Source of the DNA: DASQPR01 sp963836785
GTDB lineage: Bacteria > Actinomycetota > Actinomycetes > Mycobacteriales > Micromonosporaceae
Length of the DNA stretch: 64,000 nucleotides
NCBI GenBank assembly: GCA_963836785.1
Contig: CAWIKW010000004.1
Coordinates: 262,340 to 326,339, forward strand
Reading direction: 5' to 3'
Below the pieces are notes generated by a model that saw only the letters and a list, made by a program, of their open reading frames with translations, searched no databases and was not told the origin of the DNA. Made by a program: the position numbers and the translations under genes. Positions 17,416 through 26,143 of the stretch are shown here, one piece after another; within the stretch, counting starts at the first letter, position 1, and each line of letters starts with the position of its first letter.

Positions 17416-19174
17416 ACTCCTTCATCACGACGTTGCGCTTGACCTTGAGCGACGGCGTGAGCTCGCCGGTCTGCTCGGACCAGTCGTGCGGCAGCACTCG
17501 GAAGCTCTTGATCGCCTCGGCGTGGGACACCGCTTTGTTCGCCTCCGCGATCGCCGCGCCGATGGCCTCCCGCAGTGTAGGGTCACCAACCCTATCAGCG
17601 ACGGACGTGCCTTCTGGCCAACCATTTTCGGATATCCACTTCGGCCACGCCTCATCATCGATCGTGACGAGGGCGGCGATGAACGGCTTGCCGTCGCCGA
17701 CGACCATGGCCTGGCTGACGAGTGGATGGGCGCGGACGCGGTCCTCTAGGACGGCCGGCGCGACGTTCTTACCGGCCGCGGTGACCAAGAGTTCCTTCTT
17801 GCGGCCGGTGATCTTGAGGTAGCCGTCCGAGTCGAGCGATCCCAGGTCGCCGGTGTGGAACCAGCCGTCGGCGAGCGCTTCGTCCGTGGCGGTCGCGTTG
17901 TGCCAGTAGCCCTGGAAGACCAGGTCGCCCTTGATCAGGATCTCGCCGTCGTCGGCGACCCGGATCGTCACACCCGGCAGCGGCCGGCCCACGGTGCCGA
18001 GCCGGATGGCGTGTTCGAGGTTCACCGCCGCGGCCGGTGATGTCTCGGTCAGGCCGTACCCCTCGAAGACCGTGACCCCGATGCCGCGGAAGAAATGGGC
18101 GAGCCGGTCGCCCAACGGCGCTCCGCCGGAGATCGCCGACGCGCAGCGGCCACCGAGCGCTGCCCGCAGCTTTGTGTAGACCAGCCGGTCGAACAGCTTG
18201 TGCCGCAGGCGAAGGCCCAGTCCGGGACCGCTGGCGGTGTCCAGCGCCTCGCTGTAGGCGACCGCGGTGCGGTCGGCGCGATCGAAGATCGCTCCCTTGC
18301 CGTCGGCGTGCGCGCGCTGCCGGGCGGTGTTGTAGACCTTTTCGAACACCCGCGGTACGGCGAGGACGAACGTCGGCCGGAATTCGGACAGTTCGTCGGC
18401 GAGGTTCTTGATGTCGGCGGTATGGCGGGTGTGTGTGCGGGCTGTCACCACGCCGATCTGGATCAACCGTGCGAACGAATGCGCGAGCGGCAGGAACAGC
18501 AGCGTGCTCGCACCCTCGTGGAAGAGGTTGTGCAGACCCGGGATGGCGTTGGCGATATCGGAATACATGTTCCGATGCGTCAGGACGCAGCCCTTGGGCC
18601 GGCCCGTGGTGCCGCTCGTATAGATGATGGTGGCGACGTCGTCGGCCGCGACGGACGTCCGCCGCTCGTCCAGCGCCGCATCGGACGTGGCGCCGCCGCG
18701 ATCAACGAGCCGGGCAAGATCGCCGCCGTCGATGGCCCAGACGTCGCGCAGACCGGCGAGCTGGCCGCGTACCTCGTCGACGGTCGCCGCGTGTGCCGGG
18801 GTCTCCACGAAGCAGGCGACCGCTCCCGAGTCGGACAGGATCCACGCGACCTGCTCCGAGCTGGACGTCTCGTAAATGGGTACGGTTACCGCCCCGGCCG
18901 ACCAGATGGCGTAGTCGGCGAGCGTCCACTCGTAGCGTGTCCGGCTCATGAGGCCGACGCGGTCGCCGGCCCGGACGCCGGCGGCGATCAGCCCCTTCGC
19001 CAAGCGCACGACATCGTCGCGGAACTGTCCGCAGGTGACATCGCGCCACTGGTCATCGACCCGCCGGCTGAACTGCACGACGTCGGGCGCAGCGGCCGCG
19101 TTGTCCCACACCGGATCGGTGAGGTTGGTCGTGGCCGCGATCGTGGCGACCGATGGCACCGAGAACTCCTGCAC
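17384..19174 (-). CDS. fadD15: Long-chain fatty acid-CoA ligase (FadD15-like)
   Basis: 596 residues of the AMP-binding (ANL) superfamily. It activates long-chain fatty acids to acyl-AMP and then acyl-CoA. Motifs: TIIYTSGTTGRPKGCVLTHRN (P-loop-like A3), EGYGLTETSPAA (A5), GWFHTGDLGSLDSDGYLKITGRKKELLVT (A7/A8), and the catalytic Lys region near the C-terminus (GELTPSLKVKR). GTG at 19174 has GAGGAG about ten bases upstream. By recollection Rv2187 fadD15 also lies between pimB' and the TB16.3 gene, so context supports the name; chain-length preference cannot be read from sequence. Confidence 0.94.
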   Translation of the reverse strand: MQEFSVPSVATIAATTNLTDPVWDNAAAAPDVVQFSRRVDDQWRDVTCGQFRDDVVRLAKGLIAAGVRAGDRVGLMSRTRYEWTLADYAIWSAGAVTVPIYETSSSEQVAWILSDSGAVACFVETPAHAATVDEVRGQLAGLRDVWAIDGGDLARLVDRGGATSDAALDERRTSVAADDVATIIYTSGTTGRPKGCVLTHRNMYSDIANAIPGLHNLFHEGASTLLFLPLAHSFARLIQIGVVTARTHTRHTADIKNLADELSEFRPTFVLAVPRVFEKVYNTARQRAHADGKGAIFDRADRTAVAYSEALDTASGPGLGLRLRHKLFDRLVYTKLRAALGGRCASAISGGAPLGDRLAHFFRGIGVTVFEGYGLTETSPAAAVNLEHAIRLGTVGRPLPGVTIRVADDGEILIKGDLVFQGYWHNATATDEALADGWFHTGDLGSLDSDGYLKITGRKKELLVTAAGKNVAPAVLEDRVRAHPLVSQAMVVGDGKPFIAALVTIDDEAWPKWISENGWPEGTSVADRVGDPTLREAIGAAIAEANKAVSHAEAIKSFRVLPHDWSEQTGELTPSLKVKRNVVMKEYADEIAAIYA

Positions 19175-19393
19175 GCCAACTCCTCGTCAACTCTCGGCGT
19201 CAACTCTTGGCGACGTCGACCTCGGCGACGCTGCCAGAACGCGGTCCGCGCCGGCTGTGCGCCGGTGTGAGCGCCGTGTTCTGCGTACCGGTATGGGAAA
19301 AACGTACCTGCTGTGGCTCCCCGTTGCCGGGTCAGGTCGCGACGCCGGCATGTCCCGGGCGAGCCGCCGGGCTGGCACCTGGCGGCTACGCGG

Positions 19394-19399
19394 TAGCCT
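19394..19399 (+). promoter_or_regulatory. -10 hexamer TAGCCT, leaderless promoter of the SRPBCC gene
   Basis: TAGCCT ends 7 bases before ATG 19407. Confidence 0.5.
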
Positions 19400-19406
19400 G
19401 CGGAGC

Positions 19407-19856
19407 ATGGCGGAGACCTCAACGCAGTCGATTCTCATCGACGCGTCACCGGCCGCGATCGCGGACGTGATCTGCGACTTCCCCCGGTATCCCGAGTGGG
19501 CGGCCGCGGTTCGGTCGGTCGAGGTGGTCGAGGATTACGAGGATGGCTACGCGAGCCAGGTCCGGTTCGTGATCGACGCCGGCATCCTTCAGGACGAATA
19601 CACGCTGTCGTACGAGTACGCCGACGACATCTCCCGCATCGAGTGGCACCTCGTGGCACCGTCGCGTGTGCAGAAGGCGCAAACTGGATCGTATGAGATC
19701 GCCGACAACGGCGATGGCAGCGCAACCGTCACGTACGAACTGTCCGTGGAGCTGTCGATAGGCATGATGGGCATGTTCAAGCGCAAGGCGGAAAAGGTGA
19801 TCATGGATACCGCTCTCAAGGAGCTCAAGCGTCGCGTGGAAGCAAAGGCGGCGTGA
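19407..19856 (+). CDS. SRPBCC (START/Bet v1-like) family protein, TB16.3-like
   Basis: 149 residues of one SRPBCC fold: TQSILIDASPAAIADVICDFPRYPEWAAAV is the standard N-terminal strand and lid, and FKRKAEKVIMDTALKELKRRVEA the long C-terminal helix that closes the hydrophobic cavity. Such proteins bind lipids, polyketides or other hydrophobic ligands in the cytoplasm. M. tuberculosis TB16.3 (Rv2185c) has the same place relative to fadD15. Its stop is two bases from the next gene's ATG (TGAGATG), so the two are co-transcribed. The ligand is unknown; proximity to fadD15 and plsC suggests a lipid. Confidence 0.92.
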   Translation: MAETSTQSILIDASPAAIADVICDFPRYPEWAAAVRSVEVVEDYEDGYASQVRFVIDAGILQDEYTLSYEYADDISRIEWHLVAPSRVQKAQTGSYEIADNGDGSATVTYELSVELSIGMMGMFKRKAEKVIMDTALKELKRRVEAKAA

Positions 19857-19857
19857 G

Positions 19858-21111
19858 ATGGCTCGCCGGGATGACGACGATCGGCTCGGCACGGCCCGTG
19901 ACGAGGCCGAGCGCCTGATCGCCGCGGCACTCGCGGCTGCTTCGTTCGCGAGCCGGCAGGCGGCCCGCCGCTCGCGCGAGCGTGAGCGCGGCCGTCGCGA
20001 CGACAGTCTCGGCGATGACCTGGCCGGTCTCGCCGGTGCGGCCACCCGGCTCGTCGGGGGCTGGTTGGGCGGCTCGGATCGTGACCGCCGCGGCAACGAC
20101 CGCTATGCCGATCGCTACGACGGGTATGGCCGCCGGAACGATGCCTGGGACACCGACCGGGGTCGCGCCGGCAATGGCGACCGGCGTACGGCGTCGACGC
20201 ACCACGTCGCGAACGGCTCCGACGCGTGCTGCTCGTGCCCGGTCTGTCGGGCGATCGACTTCGTCCGCGACCCGTCACCGGAGTTCGTCGAGCGCGTCGC
20301 GACCGGCGCCAGCGACCTCGCGTCCGGGGTGACCTCGATGCTGCGGGCGTTCAGCGATGTGACCGGGGTCGGACGCGGTCCGCGCCAACGCCCGGGACGT
20401 GTCGACGTTATCGACGACTACCCGCCGCGCTACCCGACCGAGCCGACAATGGCCGAGCCGGAGCCGATCGGCGAGCCGAGCGTGGACTTGGCCACCGAGG
20501 CCCCGGGCGCTAGCGAACCGGCCCACACCGTGCCGCCGACGCCGACGCCGAGCCGGCGGTTCGGCGCCGACTTCTCGAGCGTGTGGCAGGCGGCCACCCG
20601 CGCACCGATGACGGATCCGCCGCGACGCGCGCCACACACGCCGAAGCCGATGGCGAAGAAAGCCGTCAAGGCTCCGGTCGGCATGCAGTCCGAACCGCCG
20701 GCGCCGCCGCGCGCGGCCGGTTCACCGACGAGCGAGAATCCGCCAGCACCGGCGGCCGCAAAACGCGCGCCGTCGAAGGCGCCGACGAAGTCCACGCCGA
20801 CGAAGGCCAGCTCCGCAAAGGCCACCAAATCGACCACCGCGTCGCCGCCTAAGGCCACCTCCGCGAAGGCAACAGCGGCAACCAAGTCCGCGGCAACCAA
20901 GTCCGCGGCAACCAAGGCCGCGGTGGCGGCGACAAAGACGACGCCGCGAAAGGCCGCCAGCGGCACGAAGGCGACCGGTTCCAAGGCCACTGGTGCGAAG
21001 GCGACTGGTGCGAAGGCGACCGGTTCTAAGGCGACTGGTGCGAAGGCGACTGGTGCGAAGGCGACCGGTTCCAAGGCGACACCGCGAACGACCCGGCAAC
21101 CGCGAGGCTGA
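19858..21111 (+). CDS. Hypothetical protein with CPVC motif and histone-like Lys/Ala/Thr tail
   Basis: 417 residues in three parts. Residues 1-110 are charged (Arg/Asp-rich, RERERGRRDD). Residues ~120-180 hold the only likely folded part, DACCSCPVCRAIDFVRDPSPEFVERVATGASDLASGVTSMLRAF: clustered Cys and a helix, resembling small actinobacterial proteins found between SRPBCC and glucokinase genes. From ~260 on is a disordered Pro/Ala linker and then a basic tail of KATGA/KATGS and AATKS pentapeptides, like H1-type or mycobacterial HupB tails. The tail could bind DNA or RNA (inference). The start follows the SRPBCC stop directly. No function is assigned. Confidence 0.75.
   Translation: MARRDDDDRLGTARDEAERLIAAALAAASFASRQAARRSRERERGRRDDSLGDDLAGLAGAATRLVGGWLGGSDRDRRGNDRYADRYDGYGRRNDAWDTDRGRAGNGDRRTASTHHVANGSDACCSCPVCRAIDFVRDPSPEFVERVATGASDLASGVTSMLRAFSDVTGVGRGPRQRPGRVDVIDDYPPRYPTEPTMAEPEPIGEPSVDLATEAPGASEPAHTVPPTPTPSRRFGADFSSVWQAATRAPMTDPPRRAPHTPKPMAKKAVKAPVGMQSEPPAPPRAAGSPTSENPPAPAAAKRAPSKAPTKSTPTKASSAKATKSTTASPPKATSAKATAATKSAATKSAATKAAVAATKTTPRKAASGTKATGSKATGAKATGAKATGSKATGAKATGAKATGSKATPRTTRQPRG
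20971..21075 (+). repeat. Seven 15-bp coding repeats (KATGS/KATGA)
   Basis: Units of GCGACyGGTkCnAAG type run from 20971 to 21075 without interruption and in frame. The S-A-A order of the pentapeptides repeats every 45 bases, so the array grew as 45-bp blocks. Upstream (about 20880-20925) a second set of AATKS repeats of the same period occurs. Confidence 0.9.
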
Positions 21112-21308
21112 CCGGCCGGCGGCATCGACGACGATCGGAGCGCCGCGCCTGGCGTCGGCAGTTGTCAGTTCGCGGGCGGCGGCACTCGCCGTCCACCAGG
21201 CGGACACGCAGCAAGGCCGCAGCGCGTGCCACGGCGAACGGCTAATGTTGCGCGAGCCACCGTCGCGGTGGCATCTGTATGAAACCGGATCGCGGAAGGA
21301 ACGCTCGC

Positions 21309-22253
21309 GTGTCGTTGACGATCGGTGTCGATATCGGCGGCACCAAGGTGTTGGGCGGCGTCGTCGACGACGACGGCAAGATCATCGCCCAGTCGCGCCG
21401 TGACACGCCGGCGGCCAGCACGGCCGAGACGCTGGAACGGATCGTCGAAGTCGTGACCGATCTGCTCGCCGATCATGACGTCGACTCGGTGGGCATCGGT
21501 GCCGCCGGTTGGATCGACGCGGAGCGCTCCACGGTCCGTTTCGCGCCCAATCTCGCGTGGCGGGACGAGCCGTTGCGCGACGAGCTGCGGACGCGACTGA
21601 AGGTGCCGGTCGTGGTGGAGAACGATGCGAACGTGGCGGCCTGGGCCGAATTCCGCTTCGGCGCCGCGAAGGACGCCGACGACTCAATGGTCATGTTCAC
21701 GCTCGGCACCGGCATCGGTGGCGGCATCGTGCTCGGCGGCGAATTGGTGCGCGGAGCGCACGGGATCGCCGGCGAGATGGGCCACACTCTCGCGGTCAAG
21801 GACGGGTATCCGTGCGGCTGCGGCAGTCGCGGCTGCCTCGAGCAGTACGCCAGCGGGAAGGCGCTCACGCGCTACGCGCGGGAGGCGATCGTGGCCGACG
21901 CCAAGGCCGGCGAACGGTTGCTCGCCGACGCCGGGGGAGACCTGGCCAAGCTGAACGGGCAGCTGATCACGGCGGCTGCGAGAGCAGGCGACCAGATCGC
22001 GCTCGATGCGTTCGAGCTGTGCGGTTTCTGGCTGGGCCAGGGCCTGTCGGATATCGCGCAGATCCTCGACCCCCAGGTGCTCGTCGTCGGTGGGGGCGTG
22101 ATCGACGCCGGCGAGTTGCTGCTGGAACCGACCCGCCGGGCGTACGTGGAACGGTTGCCGCAACGGGCGAAGCTGCCGGTGGCGAACGTGATCGGCGCAT
22201 CGATGGGCAACACGGCCGGTGTCGTCGGCGCCGCCGATCTCGCACGGCGCTGA
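21309..22253 (+). CDS. glk: ROK family glucokinase
   Basis: 314 residues. N-terminal ATP site TIGVDIGGTKVLGGVVDDDG; sugar-binding ENDANVAAWAEF; ATP loop LGTGIGGGIVLGGELVRG; then the ROK signature with the zinc site HTLAVKDGYPCGCGSRGCLEQYASG. The family phosphorylates glucose with ATP in the cytoplasm. GTG at 21309 follows GGAAGGAA at a good distance; the ATG 30 bases upstream has none. The order SRPBCC, CPVC-type protein, glucokinase recurs in actinobacteria as I recall. The EEP gene begins five bases after the stop. Another hexose as substrate is possible. Confidence 0.94.
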   Translation: MSLTIGVDIGGTKVLGGVVDDDGKIIAQSRRDTPAASTAETLERIVEVVTDLLADHDVDSVGIGAAGWIDAERSTVRFAPNLAWRDEPLRDELRTRLKVPVVVENDANVAAWAEFRFGAAKDADDSMVMFTLGTGIGGGIVLGGELVRGAHGIAGEMGHTLAVKDGYPCGCGSRGCLEQYASGKALTRYAREAIVADAKAGERLLADAGGDLAKLNGQLITAAARAGDQIALDAFELCGFWLGQGLSDIAQILDPQVLVVGGGVIDAGELLLEPTRRAYVERLPQRAKLPVANVIGASMGNTAGVVGAADLARR

Positions 22254-22258
22254 CGACG

Positions 22259-22972
22259 ATGTCGAGCGCCTCGCGCATCCCGTCGCTTCGGGTGCTGACC
22301 TACAACGTGCATGGGCTGCGCGACGATCGTCGCGCGCTCGCGTCGGTGGTACGTGAAGCGGCGCCCGACATCGTGATCGTCCAGGAGGCGCCGCGTCGGT
22401 TCCGGTGGCGTACGAAGTGTGCCGCGCTCGCGCACTCGTGGGGCATGGTGTACGCCGCCGGCGGTCTCCCGGCACTGGGCAACCTGATCGTGACGACGCA
22501 GCGGGTCCGGGTCCACCACACCTGGTGCCTTCGTTATCCCCTGACGCCCGGTCGCCATCTGCGTGGAGCCGCGTTCGCCCGGTGCTCGATTACCGGCTCG
22601 GACGGTCACGACCTCAGTTTTGTCGTCGCCGGCACACATCTGGCGACCGACGACGTCGAGCGACCGCGACAGGCGCGCGCCTTCACCGATGCGGTTCGCT
22701 CGATCGCCGACCCGGTCGTTGTCGGGCTCGACGCCAACGAGACGCCCGGGGGACCGTCCTGGACGATGGTGGCCGACGGCCGCACCGATGCGGCCGACGC
22801 ATGCGGCGACGACAGGCCGACGTTCCCCGCCGCCCGGCCGAGCCGCCGTCTGGATGCGGTGTTCGTCGATCCTCGCTGGACGATCACGGCGTACGAGGTG
22901 ATCACCACGGAGTCCGCGGTCGCCGCGAGCGATCACTTGCCGGTACTGGTCGAGGCACGGCCGGCGGCTTGA
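22259..22972 (+). CDS. Endonuclease/exonuclease/phosphatase (EEP) family protein
   Basis: 237 residues with the metal-dependent EEP core: Asn in LTYNVHG, Glu in IVQEAPRR, GTHLATDD, Asp/Asn in GLDANETPGG, SRRLDAVFV, and the catalytic DH pair in AASDHLPVL. There is no signal peptide or membrane anchor, so it acts in the cytoplasm. Targets of this fold range from DNA to phospholipids and inositol phosphates; nothing here decides between them. ATG at 22259 is 5 bases beyond the glucokinase stop, so the two share a transcript. Confidence 0.88.
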   Translation: MSSASRIPSLRVLTYNVHGLRDDRRALASVVREAAPDIVIVQEAPRRFRWRTKCAALAHSWGMVYAAGGLPALGNLIVTTQRVRVHHTWCLRYPLTPGRHLRGAAFARCSITGSDGHDLSFVVAGTHLATDDVERPRQARAFTDAVRSIADPVVVGLDANETPGGPSWTMVADGRTDAADACGDDRPTFPAARPSRRLDAVFVDPRWTITAYEVITTESAVAASDHLPVLVEARPAA

Positions 22973-23083
22973 GATTCTCCGTACCCTCAAATGCCGTTGA
23001 TCTTGCTCGGTGCTAGGTACCGTATGCCTCGGTAAGTGTGGAATGCCGGTATAGGACAGATCCTCGACGAGGAGGCCAACTCC

Positions 23084-23290
23084 ATGCCCGACAAACGCGA
23101 TATGCACCAGGCGAAGAGTCATCGGAACAGCAAGAACAAGGGTCAGTCGGCCGGACCGGCACACGGCAAGGCGCGCGGTCAGGGATCGGCGCCCGGCGGG
23201 TCCGGTGCGACGATCGCCATGGAAGACACGCAAGCCATGCCAAACATGACCGGCTCCGCCGGTGGGAAGAAGAACAAGAGCCGGCGCTGA
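23084..23290 (+). CDS. Small basic Gly/Ser/Lys-rich hypothetical protein
   Basis: 68 residues: Lys/Arg/His-rich at the N-terminus (DKRDMHQAKSHRNSKNKGQ), Gly/Ala/Ser in the middle, and a GGKKNKSRR end. No fold or motif is recognised and it is probably disordered. ATG at 23084 is preceded by GAGGAGG about 10 bases upstream, one of the best ribosome sites in the window, which is the main argument that it is real and well translated. It stands alone between the EEP and monooxygenase genes. Nucleic-acid binding would fit its charge but is not shown. Confidence 0.6.
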   Translation: MPDKRDMHQAKSHRNSKNKGQSAGPAHGKARGQGSAPGGSGATIAMEDTQAMPNMTGSAGGKKNKSRR

Positions 23291-23395
23291 CGTCGGCGCT
23301 CCACCGTTCGGCTTCACGTCACCAGCCACACCATGACACCCGGATGCCTGATGGCCCCGGCTGCGTCGCCATGACCGTCGCGTCGCAATGAATCG

Positions 23396-25261
23396 GTGAG
23401 GACTGGACAAAGTCGCCCGCTGCGCACCAAGATGGCGCAGCCGGGCGACGACGTTTGGGGCAGCATGCGGTTGAGCAGCAGGAAGACGAGCGATGGTCGC
23501 GGGCGCCACAGTGGCGGGCGCTCGGCGCCGCCCGAGCCGGTGCCGCCAACGACGCTGCAGCCCACGACACCGCAGCCATCGACACCGCGGTCGCCGGCGA
23601 GTTCACCCGCACCGGGGCGGCCGGGTCAGCCGCCAACTCCGCCCGGCCAACCGAGCGAGCCGGGCCAACCACATCAGCCGGCGCAACCAAATCTTCCGGG
23701 GCAACCAAATCGGCCGGGCCAACCAAATCGGCCGGGCCAACCAAATCGGCCGGGCCAACCAGGCCAACCGGGTCGGCCCGGCCAATCGGCTCCGTCCGGC
23801 GCGCCCGGCGAGCCCGGCCGACTCAGCGGGTCGGCGTGGAACGAGGACAGCGGCTCCTGGATGAGCGTTGCCTGGAAGAGCACCGAATGGTCCGGCGAGG
23901 CCCAGTCGAAGTGGCCGGACGAGACGCCCGTCTACGACCGTGGTGAAACCGTCTGCGTGATCGGCGCGGGCGCGAGTGGCCTCGTCGCCATCAAGAACCT
24001 TCGCGAGCAGGGGTTCACGGTCGACTGCTTCGAGCGCGAGACGAACGTCGGCGGCGCCTGGAATTGGCGCCACAGCCGCAGCCCGATCTACGCGAGCACG
24101 CACCTGATCTCCTCCAAGCCGTTCACGCAGTTCCCGGACTTCCCGATGCCCGACGAATGGCCGGACTATCCGAGTCATGCCCAGGTCAACGACTATCTGC
24201 AGCGCTATACCGAACACTTCGGGCTCCGCGAGCACATCTGGTTCGGCACCGAGGTCAGCTCCATCGAGCCGGTCGACGACGGCCGGTGGCTCGTCCGCAC
24301 TCGACCGAGCGGCGGCGGAGTCGAACGTCTGGCCCGCTATGCGGCCGTCATCGTCGCCAACGGCCACAACTGGTCGCCGAAGCTGCCGACGTACGAGGGC
24401 ATGGACGACTTCCGTGGCGAGATGATCCACGCGTCGTCGTACAAGGAGGCGGCCACGCTGCGCGGCCGCAAAGTGCTCGTGGTCGGCGGTGGCAACACCG
24501 GGTGCGACATCGCGGTCGAGGGCGCACAGAACGCGGCCGTGTGCTGGCACTCGGTCCGTCGCGGCTACTGGTACGCGCCGAAATTTGTCTTCGGGCGACC
24601 GGTCGACCAGGTCAACGACGAAGTCGCGGCCAAACACCTGCCGCTGTGGCTGCGCCAATGGCTGTTCGCGCGCACGTTGCGGTTGACTGTCGGTGACGTG
24701 ACGCGGTACGGCCTGCCGAAGCCCGACCACCGCGTCTATGAGACCCACCCGATCGTGAACTCGCAGTTGCTCTACCAGATCGGCCACGGTGGCGTACGAC
24801 CCGTCGGCGAGGTGCAACGCTTCGACCGCGACGGCGTGGTGCTCGCCAACGGTGAGCACATCGGACCCGACCTGGTCATCTTCGCGACCGGCTACCTGCC
24901 TCGCTTCGAGTTCCTCGGACCCGACGTGCTCGACGCCGATGCGGACGGGCGCCCGAAACTGGCGCTGCACACCTTCGCGCGCCGCCACCCGACACTCGCC
25001 GTGGCCGGCATGATCCAACCCGACTCGGGCGTGTTCCCGATCGTGCACTGGCAGACCGTGACGATCGCGCGGTGGCTGCGGCTGCGCGAGGCCGACCCGC
25101 GCCGGGCCGCCGAGTTCTGGCAGAGCATCGTGGCCACGCCCGACCGGCGCTGGACCGATGCCCGGGTCAAGGACTCGACGCGGCACTGGTTCGAGATCAG
25201 CCACACCGTCTACCTGCGGGCGCTGCAGAATCTGCTGGGCGATCTGGAGGCGGCCCGATGA
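23396..25261 (+). CDS. Flavin-containing / Baeyer-Villiger-type monooxygenase with Pro/Gln/Gly-rich N-terminus
   Basis: 621 residues. Residues ~1-150 are low complexity (GQPNRPGQPNRPGQP), coded by 18-bp repeats. The enzyme begins near residue 180: FAD site VCVIGAGASGLVAIKNL, NADPH site VLVVGGGNTGCDIAVEG, and the FMO/BVMO fingerprint FRGEMIHASSYKEA (FxGxxxHxxxY), plus FATGYLP. It should insert oxygen into a ketone or oxidise a soft nucleophile using NADPH and O2. The stop overlaps the start of an alpha/beta hydrolase (ATGA), the usual partner that splits esters made by Baeyer-Villiger enzymes. The start is unsure: GTG 23396, ATG 23432 and ATG 23465 are all possible. Confidence 0.88.
   Translation: MRTGQSRPLRTKMAQPGDDVWGSMRLSSRKTSDGRGRHSGGRSAPPEPVPPTTLQPTTPQPSTPRSPASSPAPGRPGQPPTPPGQPSEPGQPHQPAQPNLPGQPNRPGQPNRPGQPNRPGQPGQPGRPGQSAPSGAPGEPGRLSGSAWNEDSGSWMSVAWKSTEWSGEAQSKWPDETPVYDRGETVCVIGAGASGLVAIKNLREQGFTVDCFERETNVGGAWNWRHSRSPIYASTHLISSKPFTQFPDFPMPDEWPDYPSHAQVNDYLQRYTEHFGLREHIWFGTEVSSIEPVDDGRWLVRTRPSGGGVERLARYAAVIVANGHNWSPKLPTYEGMDDFRGEMIHASSYKEAATLRGRKVLVVGGGNTGCDIAVEGAQNAAVCWHSVRRGYWYAPKFVFGRPVDQVNDEVAAKHLPLWLRQWLFARTLRLTVGDVTRYGLPKPDHRVYETHPIVNSQLLYQIGHGGVRPVGEVQRFDRDGVVLANGEHIGPDLVIFATGYLPRFEFLGPDVLDADADGRPKLALHTFARRHPTLAVAGMIQPDSGVFPIVHWQTVTIARWLRLREADPRRAAEFWQSIVATPDRRWTDARVKDSTRHWFEISHTVYLRALQNLLGDLEAAR
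23648..23755 (+). repeat. Six 18-bp in-frame repeats in the monooxygenase N-terminus
   Basis: Units of CAACC-n-nATCgGCCGGGC run from 23648; the last three (23702-23719, 23720-23737, 23738-23755) are identical and the first three diverged. They encode QPNRPG hexapeptides. Confidence 0.9.
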
Positions 25262-26073
25262 GCACGCCGACCGCGACGCGCATCATGCGACCCCGTGAGT
25301 GGGCGCACCCGATCCCGGCCGTACGGCGTGAGGTCGTCAGCGCCCGATCGGCCTCCGACGAGCCCCGGCCGCCGATCCTGTTCGTGCCGGGATACGCGCA
25401 TGCCGCCTGGGTCTTCGAAGAGCACTGGCTCGAGCACACGGCGCAGCGCGGCTTCCCGGCGTACGCGATGAGCCTGCGCGGCCACGGCAACAGCACTACG
25501 GCCGGCCAGCCGGACCTGCGGGCGTACGTGCACGACGTCGTACAGGTGGCGGCCGGTCTGCCCCGGCAGGCGGTGCTGGTCGGCCACGGCGCCGGCGCGT
25601 TGGTTGTGGCGCACGCACTCGCGCGTTATCCGGCCCGGGCCGGTGTGTTGCTCGCTCCGGTGTTCGGCGGCTGGCGTACGTTCGGCGGCGCACTGCTCCG
25701 CAACCCGCTCGGCACCGTACCGGCGATCTTCGGCGGCCGGCTGCGCCTGCGCCGGGGTCAGCTGTTCGGCCCGAATCTGCATGCGTCGGCGTCGAAGGTC
25801 TACCTGGGCCGTCTCGGCGCGGCGTCATCCCGCGCCCAGTGGCAGTTGCTCGGACGGCACAAGCCGGAGGCGCCCGTCGGCGACCCGCCGGTGCTCGTCG
25901 CCGGCAGTCCGGACGACCGCATCGTGCCGATGTCGTCGCTCAACCGCGTGGCCGCTCACTATGGCGGGGCGCCGCTGCTCTTCCCGGGGATTGGCCACGA
26001 CATGATGCTCGACGCCGGGTGGGCCGAGCCGGTCGACGCGATCATCGACTGGTTGAGCAAAGCCGAGCGCTGA
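25258..26073 (+). CDS. Alpha/beta hydrolase-fold protein lacking the nucleophilic Ser
   Basis: 271 residues with a standard fold order: oxyanion-region ILFVPGYAHAAWVFEEHW, SLRGHGNS, nucleophile elbow, GSPDDRIVP (acid) and GIGHDMMLDAGW (His). At the elbow the sequence is VLVGHGAGALV, so residue 111, normally Ser in GxSxG, is Gly (codon GGC). Without it normal esterase chemistry is not expected. It overlaps the monooxygenase by ATGA and would otherwise be read as its ester-cleaving partner. Possibilities are a non-catalytic partner, a cofactor-free reaction using the remaining His/Asp, or an inactivating mutation. Confidence 0.85.
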   Translation: MSTPTATRIMRPREWAHPIPAVRREVVSARSASDEPRPPILFVPGYAHAAWVFEEHWLEHTAQRGFPAYAMSLRGHGNSTTAGQPDLRAYVHDVVQVAAGLPRQAVLVGHGAGALVVAHALARYPARAGVLLAPVFGGWRTFGGALLRNPLGTVPAIFGGRLRLRRGQLFGPNLHASASKVYLGRLGAASSRAQWQLLGRHKPEAPVGDPPVLVAGSPDDRIVPMSSLNRVAAHYGGAPLLFPGIGHDMMLDAGWAEPVDAIIDWLSKAER

Positions 26074-26143
26074 GGTCGCGCGCCAAGGCTGAGGGCTGAC
26101 AGGCGGACGCTGAGCGCTCACGGGCTCTCACGACCGGCGCCAG

